DNA of 64,000 nt, taken from contig JAKULF010000004.1 in assembly GCA_022661535.1 (NCBI GenBank), positions 4,278,001 through 4,342,000 on the forward strand. Direction: 5' to 3'. The notes beneath the pieces are model-generated. The model had not been told where the DNA came from and did no database searches. It saw nothing but the letters and a program-made list of their open reading frames with translations. The translations under genes and the position numbers were made by a program. Below are positions 1 through 12,000 of the stretch, in pieces; within the stretch, counting starts at the first letter, position 1; every line of letters begins with the position of its first letter. Source of the stretch: Eutypa lata. Taxonomy: Eukaryota; Ascomycota; Sordariomycetes; Xylariales; Diatrypaceae.

Positions 1-1750
1 CAGATAACCAGAGCCGTCACCTGTGGCATCTCGCGATGTGGCAGTACGACTTGCGCGGGTACCAATAGGGTCGTGCCCACCATTCCCGATCCGATACCCT
101 GAATGAGCTGCACGATGAATATCTCAGCAGTGCCGTTCTCCGATCCCCGCAGGCGCACCATCACACCGTATCCGACCAACCGCACGACGCTGCCCAGCAC
201 GCAGATCCACTTGTACCGACCCGTCCGCAACATGGCGGCCCCGGCCACGATGGCCACTAGACACTGCGTCACGCCGTTCACGAAGGTGAAGAATGTCGCG
301 TCGCGCGCGCCTAGCCCCTTCGCGACCGTCACCCACGCGTAGATGTAGGTGTGCGTCGCGGAGAACCCGACGTTATCCATGGCGATGAGAAGGAGACACA
401 AGCCGATGGTGCGGTTGGCGAAGTAGTGAGGCGGCACGACCGGGTTTCGGGCCAGGTAGTGCTCGTAGAAGGGCAGCGCGATGAGAAGCACCATACCAGC
501 TACGAGCAGGCCGATGATCCAGGGGGTCTGCCACTGCGAGGGCGTCGTGGCGGCCAGCGTGAGCGGGAGCAGGAGAAGCGCGAGGCCGCCGCTGAAAAGC
601 ACCACGCCTCCGACGTCGATCTGGGAGCAGAATTCGTAGAGGGAGATTCTGGCCTTCGGCGCGAGCCCTTCCTTCTTCGCCTTGCCCTGGTAATACAAAA
701 GCGTGGTGATGATGAAGCTGGCGCAGAACGGCATGACGATGGCCAGCATGCCGATGCCCCAGCGCCAGCCGATGCCGTCGGGCGACGTCACGTTGTCGAT
801 GATGAGGGCGGACGTCCACGGCATGACCAGGAACGGCCAGAACGAGATGCCGATGCCGAGCGCCCGCCACCGCGCCGTCGTGATGTCGGCGATCACGATG
901 TCGTTGAGCAGGTTCGTCCCGGACTGCCCGACGAAGTACAGCATCAGCCCGGCGGCGTACATGCCGAAGCTCTTGGATGCCGCCATGAGCACGTACGACA
1001 GGCAGTAGAACGAGATGGTGATGGCGTACATCGGACCCCGCCCGACGACGTTGGACAGCTTCGCTATGGGCGGCTTCACCACGGCGAATACGATGGTGCC
1101 GGCTGTGGTGAGAGCCGCGAGCTCCGAAAGGGAGTTGAAGTCGGAAACGGCGTAGTTCCTGTAGATGTATACTGTCGTGTTGTCGAGCTCGCTATGAGCG
1201 TGTTAGTGGTATTAGTTCGGATACTCCGGAATGGTTCTGTCGCTGATGAACTTACTAGACTATCATGACTAGGCAGAGCCTGGAACAGCATTAGCTCTTG
1301 ATCTCCCAAGGATCTTATATACATAAATCTCTTCCCATAATATATGTAGACAACGACATCCGAAATGCCCGTTAGAAATGCTTTTGAATAGCCATGGATT
1401 GACCGCTTATACATAGATAGACTTAGGCAAATCAAACCTCAACACATCGGTTATGCGATCAACTATCTCTTCAATACGAGTTTCAATACTTACCCAATAA
1501 TGATAAGCCATCGACCGGTTTTACCCCAGAGAGCTTGAGATGCTTCGATCGTCGACACTCCTGTCTCAACTGGAGTGTTTGCCGCTTGCTTCTCATGATT
1601 GATATCGCCTCGGTTGGTCTCATCTTCGTTGTTAGTGTCATGGACATTCACCGATGCGACAGCAACTGGAGCTGGTGCTTCATCGACAGGGCCAGCACCG
1701 ATTGCCCATTGCAATCTCCGGCCAGCGTTGTTGAATATAATAGCTGTCAT
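1..1750 (-). CDS. MFS siderophore-iron transporter (TAF/Sit1-MirB type), 3' end outside window
   Basis: Plasma- or vesicle-membrane major facilitator likely to import ferric siderophores. Exon 1 is 1750-1494 (ATG at 1750). Exon 2 is a 24-nt microexon, 1279-1256, between a 214-nt intron and a 64-nt intron that carries CTAAC before its TAG acceptor. Exon 3 runs from 1191 to the window edge. Splicing restores TM1 as GRWLIIIGLCLVMIVYELDN, followed by TTVYIYRNYAVSDF. The soluble acidic N-terminus of about 75 residues, then a VSTIEASQALWGKTGRW stretch, and later KLSNVVGRGPMY and WRALGIGISFWPF are typical of fungal siderophore transporters. About 490 residues are inside the window; the family is usually 580-620, so roughly the last TMs are missing. 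No siderophore synthetase is seen nearby. The substrate is inferred from family resemblance only. Confidence 0.8.
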
Positions 1751-3601
1751 GATTCCTAATTATGGTCGCCAGTTTTGTCCCATCGAAAGCTGGAGTATAT
1801 CGAAAAAGCAACCCCTCTCAAGGGTGTATTTATCTACCATTGAAGGTAACATAAAAGCTTATCTCCAAATCTTTAACCTTGTCTAATGAGAAGAAAACAT
1901 GCCAATGTCAATATCTCGACAGGGGAACCTTATCTTCGGATTCACTATCACGGACGAACCCGTCGTCAAATCAGAAGCAAGAGATTGCAAATATGCGGGG
2001 CAGCTCGCTTGGGGCAACTGCAGAACGTGGGGTGTTCGTGTCTTGCACGTTAAGTTACCGATAGATAAGATTCCAATTAGACAAGGGTTGATCGAAGTAA
2101 ATACCTAGACAGATAGGTCTCAGCGCCTATAATGCTAGTGTGGAGTCCGAGATGGGGGAATATCTCAAAACGTGTATGCCCATAGGCATAATAATAGTTC
2201 CTCATGGCATAGGGCTCGATGTATGTGCAAATACCGACCACATGGTTACGCATCAACCTAATGAACCACTTTATTCATGCAAGGTTAATAGGCTTCCGGG
2301 GAGGGGGGGCGGGGTTAAGGAAGTATGTAGGCTTCCTTTAACCCCTATTATATAGTAAATGTACATTTATGTTTTGTCTTGGTGGGAATTGATGCTTCCT
2401 GTAGTTATATGTCAACAGAATTTGTTCTTACGATTAGCTAATTGAAGGGCTTAGCAAAACAAGAATGGAAAATATCAAACCACTATAAACTCCTGAGGTT
2501 GACAGTTCTAGAATAAAAGACTCTTTCATTTTGAAATGTAAATATGTTTCAAAAGACGTCTATGGAACTTGACTTAGTGTTCGTTCATTCCCTTAACTTT
2601 GAGACATCTAGTAGCTTATGACAATCTCATATTAAACTACTGCATTATAGAACAGCTTAACAGCGTTATATATCTTTCAGATACAATCGTATACTCTGCC
2701 ATATCATAGGTTATACATCAAAAATAATTATCTCAAGCTGCTGACGGTTTCCCAAGCTTAGAAACAGAACTATTTACCGCATCCTATCTCTTAATTAGCA
2801 CATATGTAAATTTTACAAGAAGCACAGGTTATCCGCTCTTCTAACTGAATATCAAATACCTTTGTATTTAAGCAGTCTCGCCGAAGCCTCATAAAAACAA
2901 TTCAGAGCTTCAAGATCAGGCCTCTGCATCCCCTGGGACGAACCCGAATTTGATGGCACGAAGATATATTTCATCATGATAGTAGCCGACTTCTAGATCG
3001 CAGATATCGCTTCCTCAAGTCTCAGTCCCATTCTGAATGGACATAATAACCGTCTCACTATATCCAATAACTAAATTAGTGATTACAGCAATATTCAAAT
3101 TGAATCTTAAAGAGTTCTCAATACGATCATATACATATATTCCAAGTGTAAGAAAGTGCATTACACGATATTGTGAGATAATGCAGTCGCTTGAAAGGTA
3201 AAACTGAGGCTAGGCCACGATATGTTTTGATGCGTTACTTATAACCGCTATTATAAGCGTTATATATCTCGTCGGAATATGACCGAGGTCACGCCGACAG
3301 CCTCACATTCCTGTTGGCTTATAATCAACACTTGGCATTTGGACCCCAGTTGCAGCAGGCGATGGATGCTTATTAGTGGTTGGTCGTCAAAGGATTCGGA
3401 TCCCATTTTTTTCTCTCAGCGAAACAAGGCGGTCTAGGCGCATAATCTCTACACCTCAAGTGTGTGTTCTTTTTAATCACAACCGCCCGCTTATTTGGTG
3501 TTTACCTACTTACAACATCTACTTAGTCATCACTCACGCGCGGGTTTCACGAAAGATGCATTAGCAGCCCAATCCAGATCCCGTTTGTTCGCATCTCCCC
3601 A
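1751..3601. other. Intergenic, moderately AT-rich, no gene recognised
   Basis: About 1.85 kb separates the divergently transcribed transporter and F-box gene. Only short open frames without family features are present. Composition is moderately AT-rich from about 2.35 to 3.3 kb but keeps CpA and TpG, so it is not strongly RIP-mutated. It should hold both promoters; no specific site could be assigned. Confidence 0.5.
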
Positions 3602-4363
3602 ATGTCTCCGTGGTCGAAGATAAACAACCACATACTTCGCGCAAAGGGGGCGATAAAGTCCCGCACGCACGGCTCCTCATCCGGGGAACAGTTGGCAGTG
3701 CCGAGCCTTCCGCTTGAGCTCTGGGTGAAGATCATCCGGTATATCGCGGACTGCGAAGATGGCGACGACCCCATCGACGACATGGTTCTCCTGTGGCTCC
3801 GCGCGCGCGCGGTTTCGCACCACGTCCGAGCCGCGGTGGACCTCGTCTTCCAGGACATCTACCTCAAGCAGATCTTTATCGGGCAGGCCAACACCGTGTC
3901 GTTTGTGGAGGGCCGGCCCGTGCGAATGACGGGGTTCCCGTTCGGCCGCGTCGCGTCCCCCGATGATCGCACCGTGCAAATCACGTGGTTTCCGTACGAC
4001 CGCCTTGCGACGGCGACCAAGGAGGGAAGCAGAAGCGGGGCCGGGGCCGGGGATGGCGAGCGCGCCGTCTTTGCGTCTAACGACTTCTGGGGCGGGCGCT
4101 TCGGATCGGCAGCCACCCCATCGTCGGACACGCTCCAGCCTCTCGCCGTTTGGCTCCCACCCAACCAGGCTCCGGGGATGATCAGAATCGCTGATGTAGA
4201 TGTCAAATACACCCAGAGGGAGGTTGCGGTGTATTGGAGGGACGTGTTCTCCTCTTACGTGCCATTGGTGGCGCGACGACGGGCACGCGAGACGAGGTTG
4301 CCGCAGCCCCGTCCTAGATTCCACCCTGGCTCTATTATATGGCGGAAGAGGCAGTATATGTGA
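3602..4363 (+). CDS. F-box-like domain protein of unknown function
   Basis: Single-exon gene of 253 residues; ATG in a CCCCAATG context. An F-box-like helix pair LPLELWVKIIRYI lies at about residues 37-49, followed by an acidic linker and LWLRARAVSHHVRAAVD (about 62-78), the usual start of fungal proteins with an F-box-like N-terminus and a variable C-terminal half. Such proteins may recruit targets to SCF ubiquitin ligases, but no substrate-binding repeat (LRR, WD40 or kelch) is visible here. The C-terminal half has a Gly/Ala-rich insertion near residues 140-150 and ends with a basic tail. GC-rich codon use matches the other conserved genes. It lies upstream of and co-directional with the NB-ARC gene, with no sign of co-regulation. 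Confidence 0.65.
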   Translation: MSPWSKINNHILRAKGAIKSRTHGSSSGEQLAVPSLPLELWVKIIRYIADCEDGDDPIDDMVLLWLRARAVSHHVRAAVDLVFQDIYLKQIFIGQANTVSFVEGRPVRMTGFPFGRVASPDDRTVQITWFPYDRLATATKEGSRSGAGAGDGERAVFASNDFWGGRFGSAATPSSDTLQPLAVWLPPNQAPGMIRIADVDVKYTQREVAVYWRDVFSSYVPLVARRRARETRLPQPRPRFHPGSIIWRKRQYM

Positions 4364-5138
4364 TGATCAATGTCCCGAAGGTGGTTTAAAATAGGTGCAT
4401 GTGCGTACAATGCGTAGATCCTGCCTTGGATAAAGGATGGAAAGCTAAGGAGTAGTTGTTATGACAAGGCATGTATTTATGTATCACAAGTAGGACATCT
4501 TGTTATGGAACCTAGAGCAGTTGCTTACGTTCATTCCATTTTCTAATATTTACCCTTTCGCCTAGAATCATAGAGGCGTCACGGTCTCGTAAAAAGATTG
4601 TTGCTGGGAAATCACGGCAAATAAGTAACAGGCAAGCCCCTTTGCGGATATAAACGAACCAATAACTAAAAGGGGCAAAACTTACTCTATCTAGGGGGCC
4701 TACATTCCCATTCAAACCTGACAAATGAATAATAATAAAACGGTACGACATATGGCACCTCGATATGCAAGCTGAGTAATATATGCACAAGGGGTGCGCT
4801 TGGAATGAGACAGTACCAAGAGAGGTATGCACCTGTACAACATAAATGTTGGTACTTGGTATGGAATGACAGGTTCAGCACCGTCTTTTTTCTTTTTTCT
4901 TTTGTTCTTCCTTTCCCCTCTGACCACCCAGCATTTATCCTTATCATTCCAGTTAGCTAACATCATTAAGGAACCGTCTCTCTCACGCTTCTAGTCCCGA
5001 GGGCTACTAGGGATACGTCCTCGACACACCCTGGTGTTAACACTCCAAACAGCAGTCATGGTAAGTTGGTCATACATTCTGAATTGATGGTTAGATTGGC
5101 TGACCTTGAATGACGAAGCAATAGAACTAGTGTCAAAA
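4364..5138. other. Intergenic between F-box and NB-ARC genes; possible missing 5' exon
   Basis: No convincing gene. The NB-ARC reading frame stays open back to 5088 without an ATG. A possible intron (GTAAGT at 5060 to TTAG at 5094) would join it in frame to an open stretch from about 4979 to 5059 that also lacks an ATG. The true N-terminus may therefore begin in a further upstream exon that I could not identify. Confidence 0.35.
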
Positions 5139-7788
5139 ATGTGGTCTGTTGCACCCAGACGGTCGCAAGGACTACCTCTTCCATTTGTATTCCCGAGAAA
5201 CTTCCTCTTGGAGAGACCAAAGCATATCCAATCTCGACCTCAAACACTAGAAAACATGAATAGAGTGCTGATACCATCTTACATGAACCCAGTCTCAAAC
5301 GATGGTCCTCGGACATTCATACTTACCGGGTTAGGCGGCATCGGCAAAACAGAGACGGCACGAGACTTTGCCATTCAAAATGGGGCGAATTTTGACGCTG
5401 TGTTTTTCGTGGTCGCAGACCAAAGGGAAAAGCTCAACCAGCAATACGCAGATATTGCAACACAGCTCGGCCTAGTTGATCCTAGATCAACCTCAGGTCC
5501 GGAAACGGACCGCGAGAAGTTGAAGTTGTGGCTTGCAAATACCATGAAGGGTTTTAACGACTCGATTGAAAATTTTATGAGGGCGACCGACAGCAGTGAA
5601 GACAAGATTAGATGGCTACTAATTCTCGACAATGTAGAAAATGTCAATCTCTTGCAAGACTTCTGGCCAAGTTCTGGATCAGGTTCAATTCTACTTACAG
5701 GCCGGGATCCCTTTATGCAGTGCCGGACAACTGCCACTAGACAGCAACTTGAGTGCTTATCTACGGAAGATTCGGTCAACCTGTTGAAGAAGATAGCTCG
5801 ATGTGAAACAGATACTGAAGATAACAATCGTGCGACTAAGGCAACCGCAGACCGTCTAGGAGGGCTTCCATTGGCCATCGACCAGGTTGGTTCGATCGTT
5901 TGGAGGCGCTCTCTATCCCTTACCGGCTTCGCAAGGGACTTCTCTCAGTCGCCCGACTTCCACCAGCTCTATGATGAGTACGACGATATCACTAGCTATG
6001 AGCATAACCTTGGCTCGGTATGGGCTTTCGACAGTTTGGAGGCCGAAGATAAGACAGCATTTTCTTTGCTAGGCGTCCTATCTATGTTAGATCCGACTTG
6101 CATTCAAGAAGAGCTGATCCTGCAAAGCCTACTTGTCGCTACAATTGAAAATTACCCACATTCTAAGGTGGAATATCATAATGCTCTTGACAGACTCATG
6201 GAGCGGTCTCTGGTGCAGAAGGATAGTGATACTGCATCATTGAGTCTCCATAGGCTCGTACAGGATGCAACGAGAACTAGGATATTGAATCGCAACCAAT
6301 TTGCGATCACGTTCGATATCGCAATGAAATCCGTTACGAACTACTTCCCCTTTCGGGATGAGAATATGAACACAGCTGGTTCGGTTCATCGCTGGAAACG
6401 GTGTGGTGCTGCATATGCTCATGTTTCAAAGCTAAGTGACGTTTCTAAGGAAATGATAGTGACGAGCCATCCGGTGGTGTCGCCAATTGAATTCATGGAA
6501 TTACTCTATGAAGCAGCATGGTATTACAGCCCAGTCCTGATCCTCGTTGTCTTGTCCTTTCGACATATGTCTTAATTTTTTTTTAAAATTTTTTTTTAAA
6601 ATTTTTTTTTAAAATTTTTTTTTAAGTATCAGAGTTCAGTACTTACCCTCAAAACTAATATTATGTATTAGGTGGCAATGTGAAAGGGGGGAAGTAGGAG
6701 AAGCACTCCCTTTAGTCGAAATAGCTACAAGTATATGTGACTCCCAACTTACGTCCAACGAGTCGTCCAACGAGTCGTCCAACGAGTCGTCCAACGAGTC
6801 GTCCAACGAGTCGTCCAACGAGTCGTCCAACGAGTCGTCCAACGAGTCGTCCAACGAGTCGTCCAACGACACAAAACAAACCGAACGCACGCCGTTACAG
6901 CAATGTCAAACGAAGCTGTGGGCTTGCAGAATTATCATTGCTTTAACTATTGGGGACGGGAAAACAGCGTTGCATTACAGCCAACTACGGTATAAGGCGG
7001 CGGAAGACGAGTTCAATTCCACAGGGAGACTAACACCGTTTATGACTGCTACTTGTAATACCCTTGGACAATCCTATGGGATGATTCGACTATATGACAA
7101 AGCTCTCTACTACCTAGAAAAGTCAATGGAGTATCGAAAGCAAATGCCCAAGTTCCAAAAGGATTGGCTGTTCTCTCCCTACTGCCATATAGGTGTTACC
7201 CTAAATAGCATGGGAAGGTCTCATGAAGCTGCATATATCATTCAGACGGCGATCAGAGATCGTGAAGAGGCCCTCGGCCTTAACGATCGTGTATCTAGCC
7301 GGACAGGTGCCTTATACTATGTTCTCGGTAATATCCGCAAATCGGAAGGCGCCATAGATGAATCATTTGGTCTACACCAGAGAGCATATTTGCAATGCCG
7401 CCTGACAGCTGGCGAGTCAGCACTGGCAAGTTTGAGGTGCATGCAAAAGCTGGCGGAGCATTACGAATCATATGGTGATCTTGCCGAAGCAAAGTGAGTG
7501 TCCCCGCCTCCCCTTTCGCAGTAGAAAGATTGATACTAATTTAGCAGACGGTATGCACAGAGAGTTTTGCAGATATACGGCGAGCGAACAGATAGGAGAA
7601 GAGAGGTGGTACAAGCAGCGTTCTTGCTTTCGCGAATCCTGTCGCAACAGGGAGATGTCGATGACTCTCAGAGGGAACTTGACAGAGCAGCATGCAAATA
7701 CAACGAGATACGGCCGGAAAACCAACGAACGGTGGATTCTCTAACGGTTGAGGATGTTGCGCAACTTTTGCACTATGATTACTTCTAG
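5139..7788 (+). CDS. NB-ARC / TPR NOD-like (STAND) protein
   Basis: Signal-transducing ATPase with NOD-like receptor architecture, a class linked in fungi to non-self recognition and cell death. Exons 5139-6520, 6672-7493 and 7548-7788 give 814 residues. Visible NB-ARC motifs: P-loop GLGGIGKT (about residue 64), Walker B LLILDNV, GSILLTGRDP, and GLPLAIDQVG. After the first intron the frame reads WWQCERGEVGEALPLVEIATSIC, then a (Ser-Asn-Glu-Ser)9 tract, then TPR-like helices (about 7000-7480), ending TVDSLTVEDVAQLLHYDYF. The first ATG in the open frame (5139) was used; no N-terminal effector domain is recognised, so the start is uncertain. Intron 1 (151 nt) contains a T9A4 repeat. It could be intact or carry a repeat-disrupted TPR hinge. 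Confidence 0.8.
6574..6625. repeat. 13-bp T9A4 tandem repeat inside an intron
   Basis: Four copies of nine T followed by four A. It lies wholly within the proposed intron 6521-6671 of the NB-ARC gene, between the GTATTA donor and the TTAG acceptor, so it would be removed by splicing. A regular homopolymer ladder like this may also be a slippage-prone or assembly-sensitive site. Confidence 0.9.
6754..6869 (+). repeat. 12-bp coding minisatellite, (TCCAACGAGTCG)9 plus a partial copy
   Basis: Nine exact 12-bp units (6754-6861) and a truncated tenth. The unit is a multiple of three and in phase with the NB-ARC/TPR exon, so it encodes Ser-Asn-Glu-Ser nine times. It sits between the first post-NB-ARC helix and the TPR-like part. 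Zero divergence between units implies recent expansion or active homogenisation, and copy number is likely to vary between strains. Confidence 0.95.
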
Positions 7789-7969
7789 ATTCTGATGAGG
7801 GCTCTCAAGTACTGTTTGTTATCATTATGCCGTGTTGGTATTTTTACGCAAGGAGATATAATGAAGGTAGAACGAAGAATTATCATATCATAAATATTTG
7901 TTTTTAACATTTTTCAAAAATAGAGAGCATTATATATGTATTCGTGACTGTCAAAATAAGAGGATCGAA

Positions 7970-8609
7970 GAATTGAGGCTTGTTAAAAAGGCCGCGCCAT
8001 ATACCGAGGCAGAACAAGCGATGATCATATCGGGTGCGCGGCTTGGGAAATCGGCCAGTGAGATTGCAGCCGAAGTGAACAAGGAATTCCACAACGATCG
8101 GTCCACTAATGCGATAGTTATCGAGACAGAGAAAGATTCTGATGGGGCCCGATTTCGAGTCTGGGCACCCGGAATGGAGTCCTTCAGAGCTCAGTCACCT
8201 CCGGACTATTGTGAGTTCCGGGGAGCACATACCAACCGCTGTGAAATCGTGGGTGGAGCAGACTGGTTCCAAAAGAACTCCGGATGCGGTGGTTGCTCGC
8301 CTCAAGCTTATTGCAGCAGAGACAGCTGTTCCTTGGACTGGCGAGGAGGACGCAGCGCTGATGACCGCATGCGAGGGCCTTGATAAAACGCGGCCGATGA
8401 CTGAGGCCTTCAAGTCGGCGACCGAGACAAAGCGAACCGATAAGGACATTATCCAGAGAATTGAATACCTCGGCCTCAATCTCGGTCACGGGCTGGACGC
8501 CGCCTTGCTCTTCTTCCCCGCTGATGTATGTAGATCTGTCTGTTCCAGCCCCAGACCGACGATTCGCAGAACTTGGCTAGCTCCGTGTACCGGAGGCGGG
8601 ATGGGGTGA
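7970..8609 (+). pseudogene. Frameshifted Myb/SANT-like protein relic
   Basis: Three Myb-like helix repeats can be read, but not in one frame: PYTEAEQAMIISGARLGKSA (frame of 7970-8140), then EWSPSELSHLRTIVSSGEHI and PWTGEEDAALMTACEGLDKT (frame of 8142-8609). Each starts with an aromatic residue in the position of the first Myb tryptophan. The switch must fall between about 8118 and 8160, too short for an intron, so a one-base indel is the simplest reading. There is no ATG in frame before the first repeat. It lies between the NB-ARC gene and the giant AT-rich element. A sequencing error is possible. Confidence 0.5.
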
Positions 8610-8988
8610 GGGAGAAGAGTCAGAGGTGGCTGAGCTTGTGGACAACTACAGTGGCCGGTGCCTTGATTACTAATCAAAAGGCGCCACCATGCGCTCTTCT
8701 GGACCCTGGTGGCGTCGAAACGTACGCGCGATTGGCTACCTGGCACGAATAGAGCCCCCGCATTTTTTTGCCGGACGACGTCGGAGCGTGGCTGTGAATT
8801 GACTCTACAGTGACTGTGTCGTGCAATTTTTTTTTTTTTTTTTTTGAGTCTTGCCCCAGGTTTGTGTCCGGCTTCGCTCCGATCTAGAGCCAAACCTTCC
8901 TTGGCTAGCCTCTCCCACCTCCCTCGCCTCTCGCACTGCGCTGCGCTGCGCTGCACTACAATAAAACAGGTCTATACTTGTTTTACTG
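8610..8988. other. Flank of the giant element: T19 run and CTGCG repeats
   Basis: No gene. Contains a 19-base T run (8827-8845) and (CTGCG)3 at 8936-8950. Composition is normal up to 8990, then drops abruptly to extreme AT at the inverted repeat. Confidence 0.7.
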
Positions 8989-8990
8989 TA

Positions 8991-9040
8991 GTCCCCCCGA
9001 CCCACTTCTTGAATTCACCCACTACTTAAATCACTTTTAT
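8991..9040 (+). repeat. Left terminal inverted repeat of the giant element
   Basis: Contains two related sub-motifs, CCCACTTCTTGAAT and CCCACTACTTAAAT, and pairs with the right end at 18884-18933. Preceded by TA. Confidence 0.85.
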
Positions 9041-12000
9041 ACCAAAATATACTTAACTTTAATATTACATAATAAAATAAATAAAATAATTACAAGATTA
9101 AAAGTTACGTTATAATATATAATAAAATATAAAATATATTAAATAAAGATTTTAAATATATAAATTTATTTTAAATATATAATATTTAAAATTAAAGTTA
9201 AAATATTTATATTATATTTTAAATAATTAAAATAAAATATATTTATTATTATATATTATTTTATAATTATATAAACGTAAAGCGATTTATAAATATTATA
9301 TATAAATGTAAATTATAATTATTTATCGTTTAATATAAATTTATAATAAATAATTAAATATAATTTTATAATTTTATTTATATTAAATATAATAAATTTA
9401 AATTATAATTTTTTAAATCTTTTTAAATCGTTATATATATATAAAGTTATATAATATATTAATATATTAATTATATTTAAAAAATATATTTATTTTAAAT
9501 TTTTCGAAAATTAATTATAAAATTTAAAATAAAAATAAAATTAATACGATTTTAATAATTAATAACGAATTTTATATTAAAATTAATTAAATTTTATTTA
9601 ATAAAAAATTTAAATAAATTAAAATTTAATTAATAACTTTTAATTTAAAATTAAAATATTATTAATAATTTAATTAATTTTAAAAAAAATTTAATTATTT
9701 AATTAAATATATATTACGTAATTATTTTTATTTACGTTTTTTTTAAATATTAATTATTTTTTATTAAATTATTTTTTTTTTCGTTCGTTTTTCGTTTTTA
9801 TTTTTTTTATAATTAAATTATATTTTTAATTATAATAAATTTTATTTTAAAATAAAAAGTTTATTATAAATATTATATATAATAAAGTTTAATTAATTTA
9901 TTAACTTTTTAATTAATTATTATATTATAAATAATTATATTTTATATTATTAAAATTAATAAATTAAAATAAAGTTTTTTTTTATATAAAAAATTATTTA
10001 TTAATATTTTTTAATATTAAATATTTTAAGTTATAATTTAAGCTTTTATAATTATTATTAAAAATAAACGAATTATTATTAAAATTAATTTTTTTTTATT
10101 ATTTTTTTTATTTATTATTAAAACTTTATTTATTAATTTTTTAACGATAAATATTATTTAAATAAACGAAACGAATTTAATATATTTATTATAATTATTA
10201 TTTAAATTTTATAAATTAATATTTAACGTTATTATTAAATTTAATAACGTTATAATAAAAAATCTTTTTAAATATTTAATTTTTAAAAATTAACTTTATA
10301 ATAATAATAATATTAAAATTTTTAAATTAAATTATTTTTATTATATTTTAACGAATTAAATTTTTTATTTAAAAAGCGTTTAATTTATAATTAAAATCGC
10401 GATAAATCGAAGTTATATAATTTATATAATAAATTTATATTTTTTCGTTTATTTAATTTTATTTATAATTATAATTTTAAACGTTTATTTTAACTTTAAA
10501 ATTTTATTAATCGTTTTTATTTTATACGAAATTTTATTAATCGTTTTTTTTTTACGTAATTTAATTAATCGTTTTAAAATATATTTAAAACTTAATATAC
10601 TTTTTTATAATTTTAATAAAATATTATTTATATATAATAAAAATAATTAAAAATCTTTAATAATATAAAAAAATATTAATATTAAAAAATAATTTAATAA
10701 AATTTTTATAATAAAAAAATAATTTATTATTTTCGTTATTAAAAAAAATAATTTAATATTTATTTAATATAAAATAATATTTATAAAAGATATTATAATA
10801 AAAAAAAATAACTTATTAAATTTATATTTAATAAAAAATTATTTAAATTTTAAAAATATTTTTTTTTAATATTATTAAAATTATTTAAAAAATTATTTAT
10901 TATAAAAATTTATATAAACGTTAATATTTATATAATATATTTATTCTTTTATTATATAAATATTATTAATTTTTTTTAAACTCGTAATTAATAATATAAA
11001 TATCGTAATTATATTATTTATTTTTTTCGTAATATTAATAAAGTTTATAATAAATTATTTTTTTTATTTAAAAACTTTAATATTATTATTTTTCGTTTTA
11101 TTAAAAATAAAATAATATTAAAAATATAATAATAATTTTAACGTTAATTTTATATTTATAAATAAATAATTAAAAAATAACTTAATTATTTATTTTATTA
11201 TTATTTTAAATATCGTAATTTTATTTTAAATTATTATAACTTTTTTTTTTCGAAAAATAATTTTATTTTTAATTAATTTTATATTTAAAAAATTATAAAT
11301 ATTAATAATATATTTATAAATATTAAATTAATAAATAAAATTAATAATAAAAATATTAAAATATATAATAAAGTTATCGTTTTAAATATATTAATAAATT
11401 AATTTAAATTAAATTAACTTTATATTTATTTAAATTTTAATTTTTATTTTTAAATTTCTTTATATTAAAACTTAAAAAAAGCTTATTATTTATTTATGCT
11501 TTTTATACGTCGTATTTTTATTAACGAATTTAATTATTTTTAAACTTTATTTTTTTTTTTTTTTATTATTATTTTTTAAAAAACTTATTAATTTTATAAA
11601 ACTTTATTAACGTAATATATTTTATTAAAAATATATTAAATATATTATAAAATAAAAAAATAAACGTTTTATAAAATATTATAATTTTCGTTATATTACT
11701 TTAAATATATAAATATAATATTAAACTTATAATTATAATAAGTTTTATATTAATAAATATTATCGTAAATAATTTATTAATAAAAAAAACTTACGAAAAG
11801 CTTTAAAAAATTTAAATATTTTTAAAACTTAAGTTTTATTTAATTAAATTTTACGTTATATTAATAACTTTAAAAAAATACGTTCGTTTTAATATTAAAA
11901 AAAATACGAATATAAAGCGTTTATTTATTATTTAAATATCTTTTTAATATTTATAATTTTAAATTTAATAAATTTTTATTAATAAAGTTTATATTAATAT

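Noticed and set aside
351..1268. Long plus-strand open frame over the siderophore transporter
   Set aside because: Antisense shadow of a GC-rich gene; the minus frame gives a clear MFS protein.
3677..4324. Minus-strand open frame opposite the F-box gene
   Set aside because: No family features; mirrors the codon bias of the plus-strand gene.
6754..6869. Short regular repeats as a CRISPR array
   Set aside because: Units are head-to-tail with no spacers, and the DNA is eukaryotic.
6636..6890. Minus-strand frame encoding a DDSL repeat
   Set aside because: It is the antisense reading of the 12-bp minisatellite, which is in phase with the NB-ARC/TPR exon on the plus strand.
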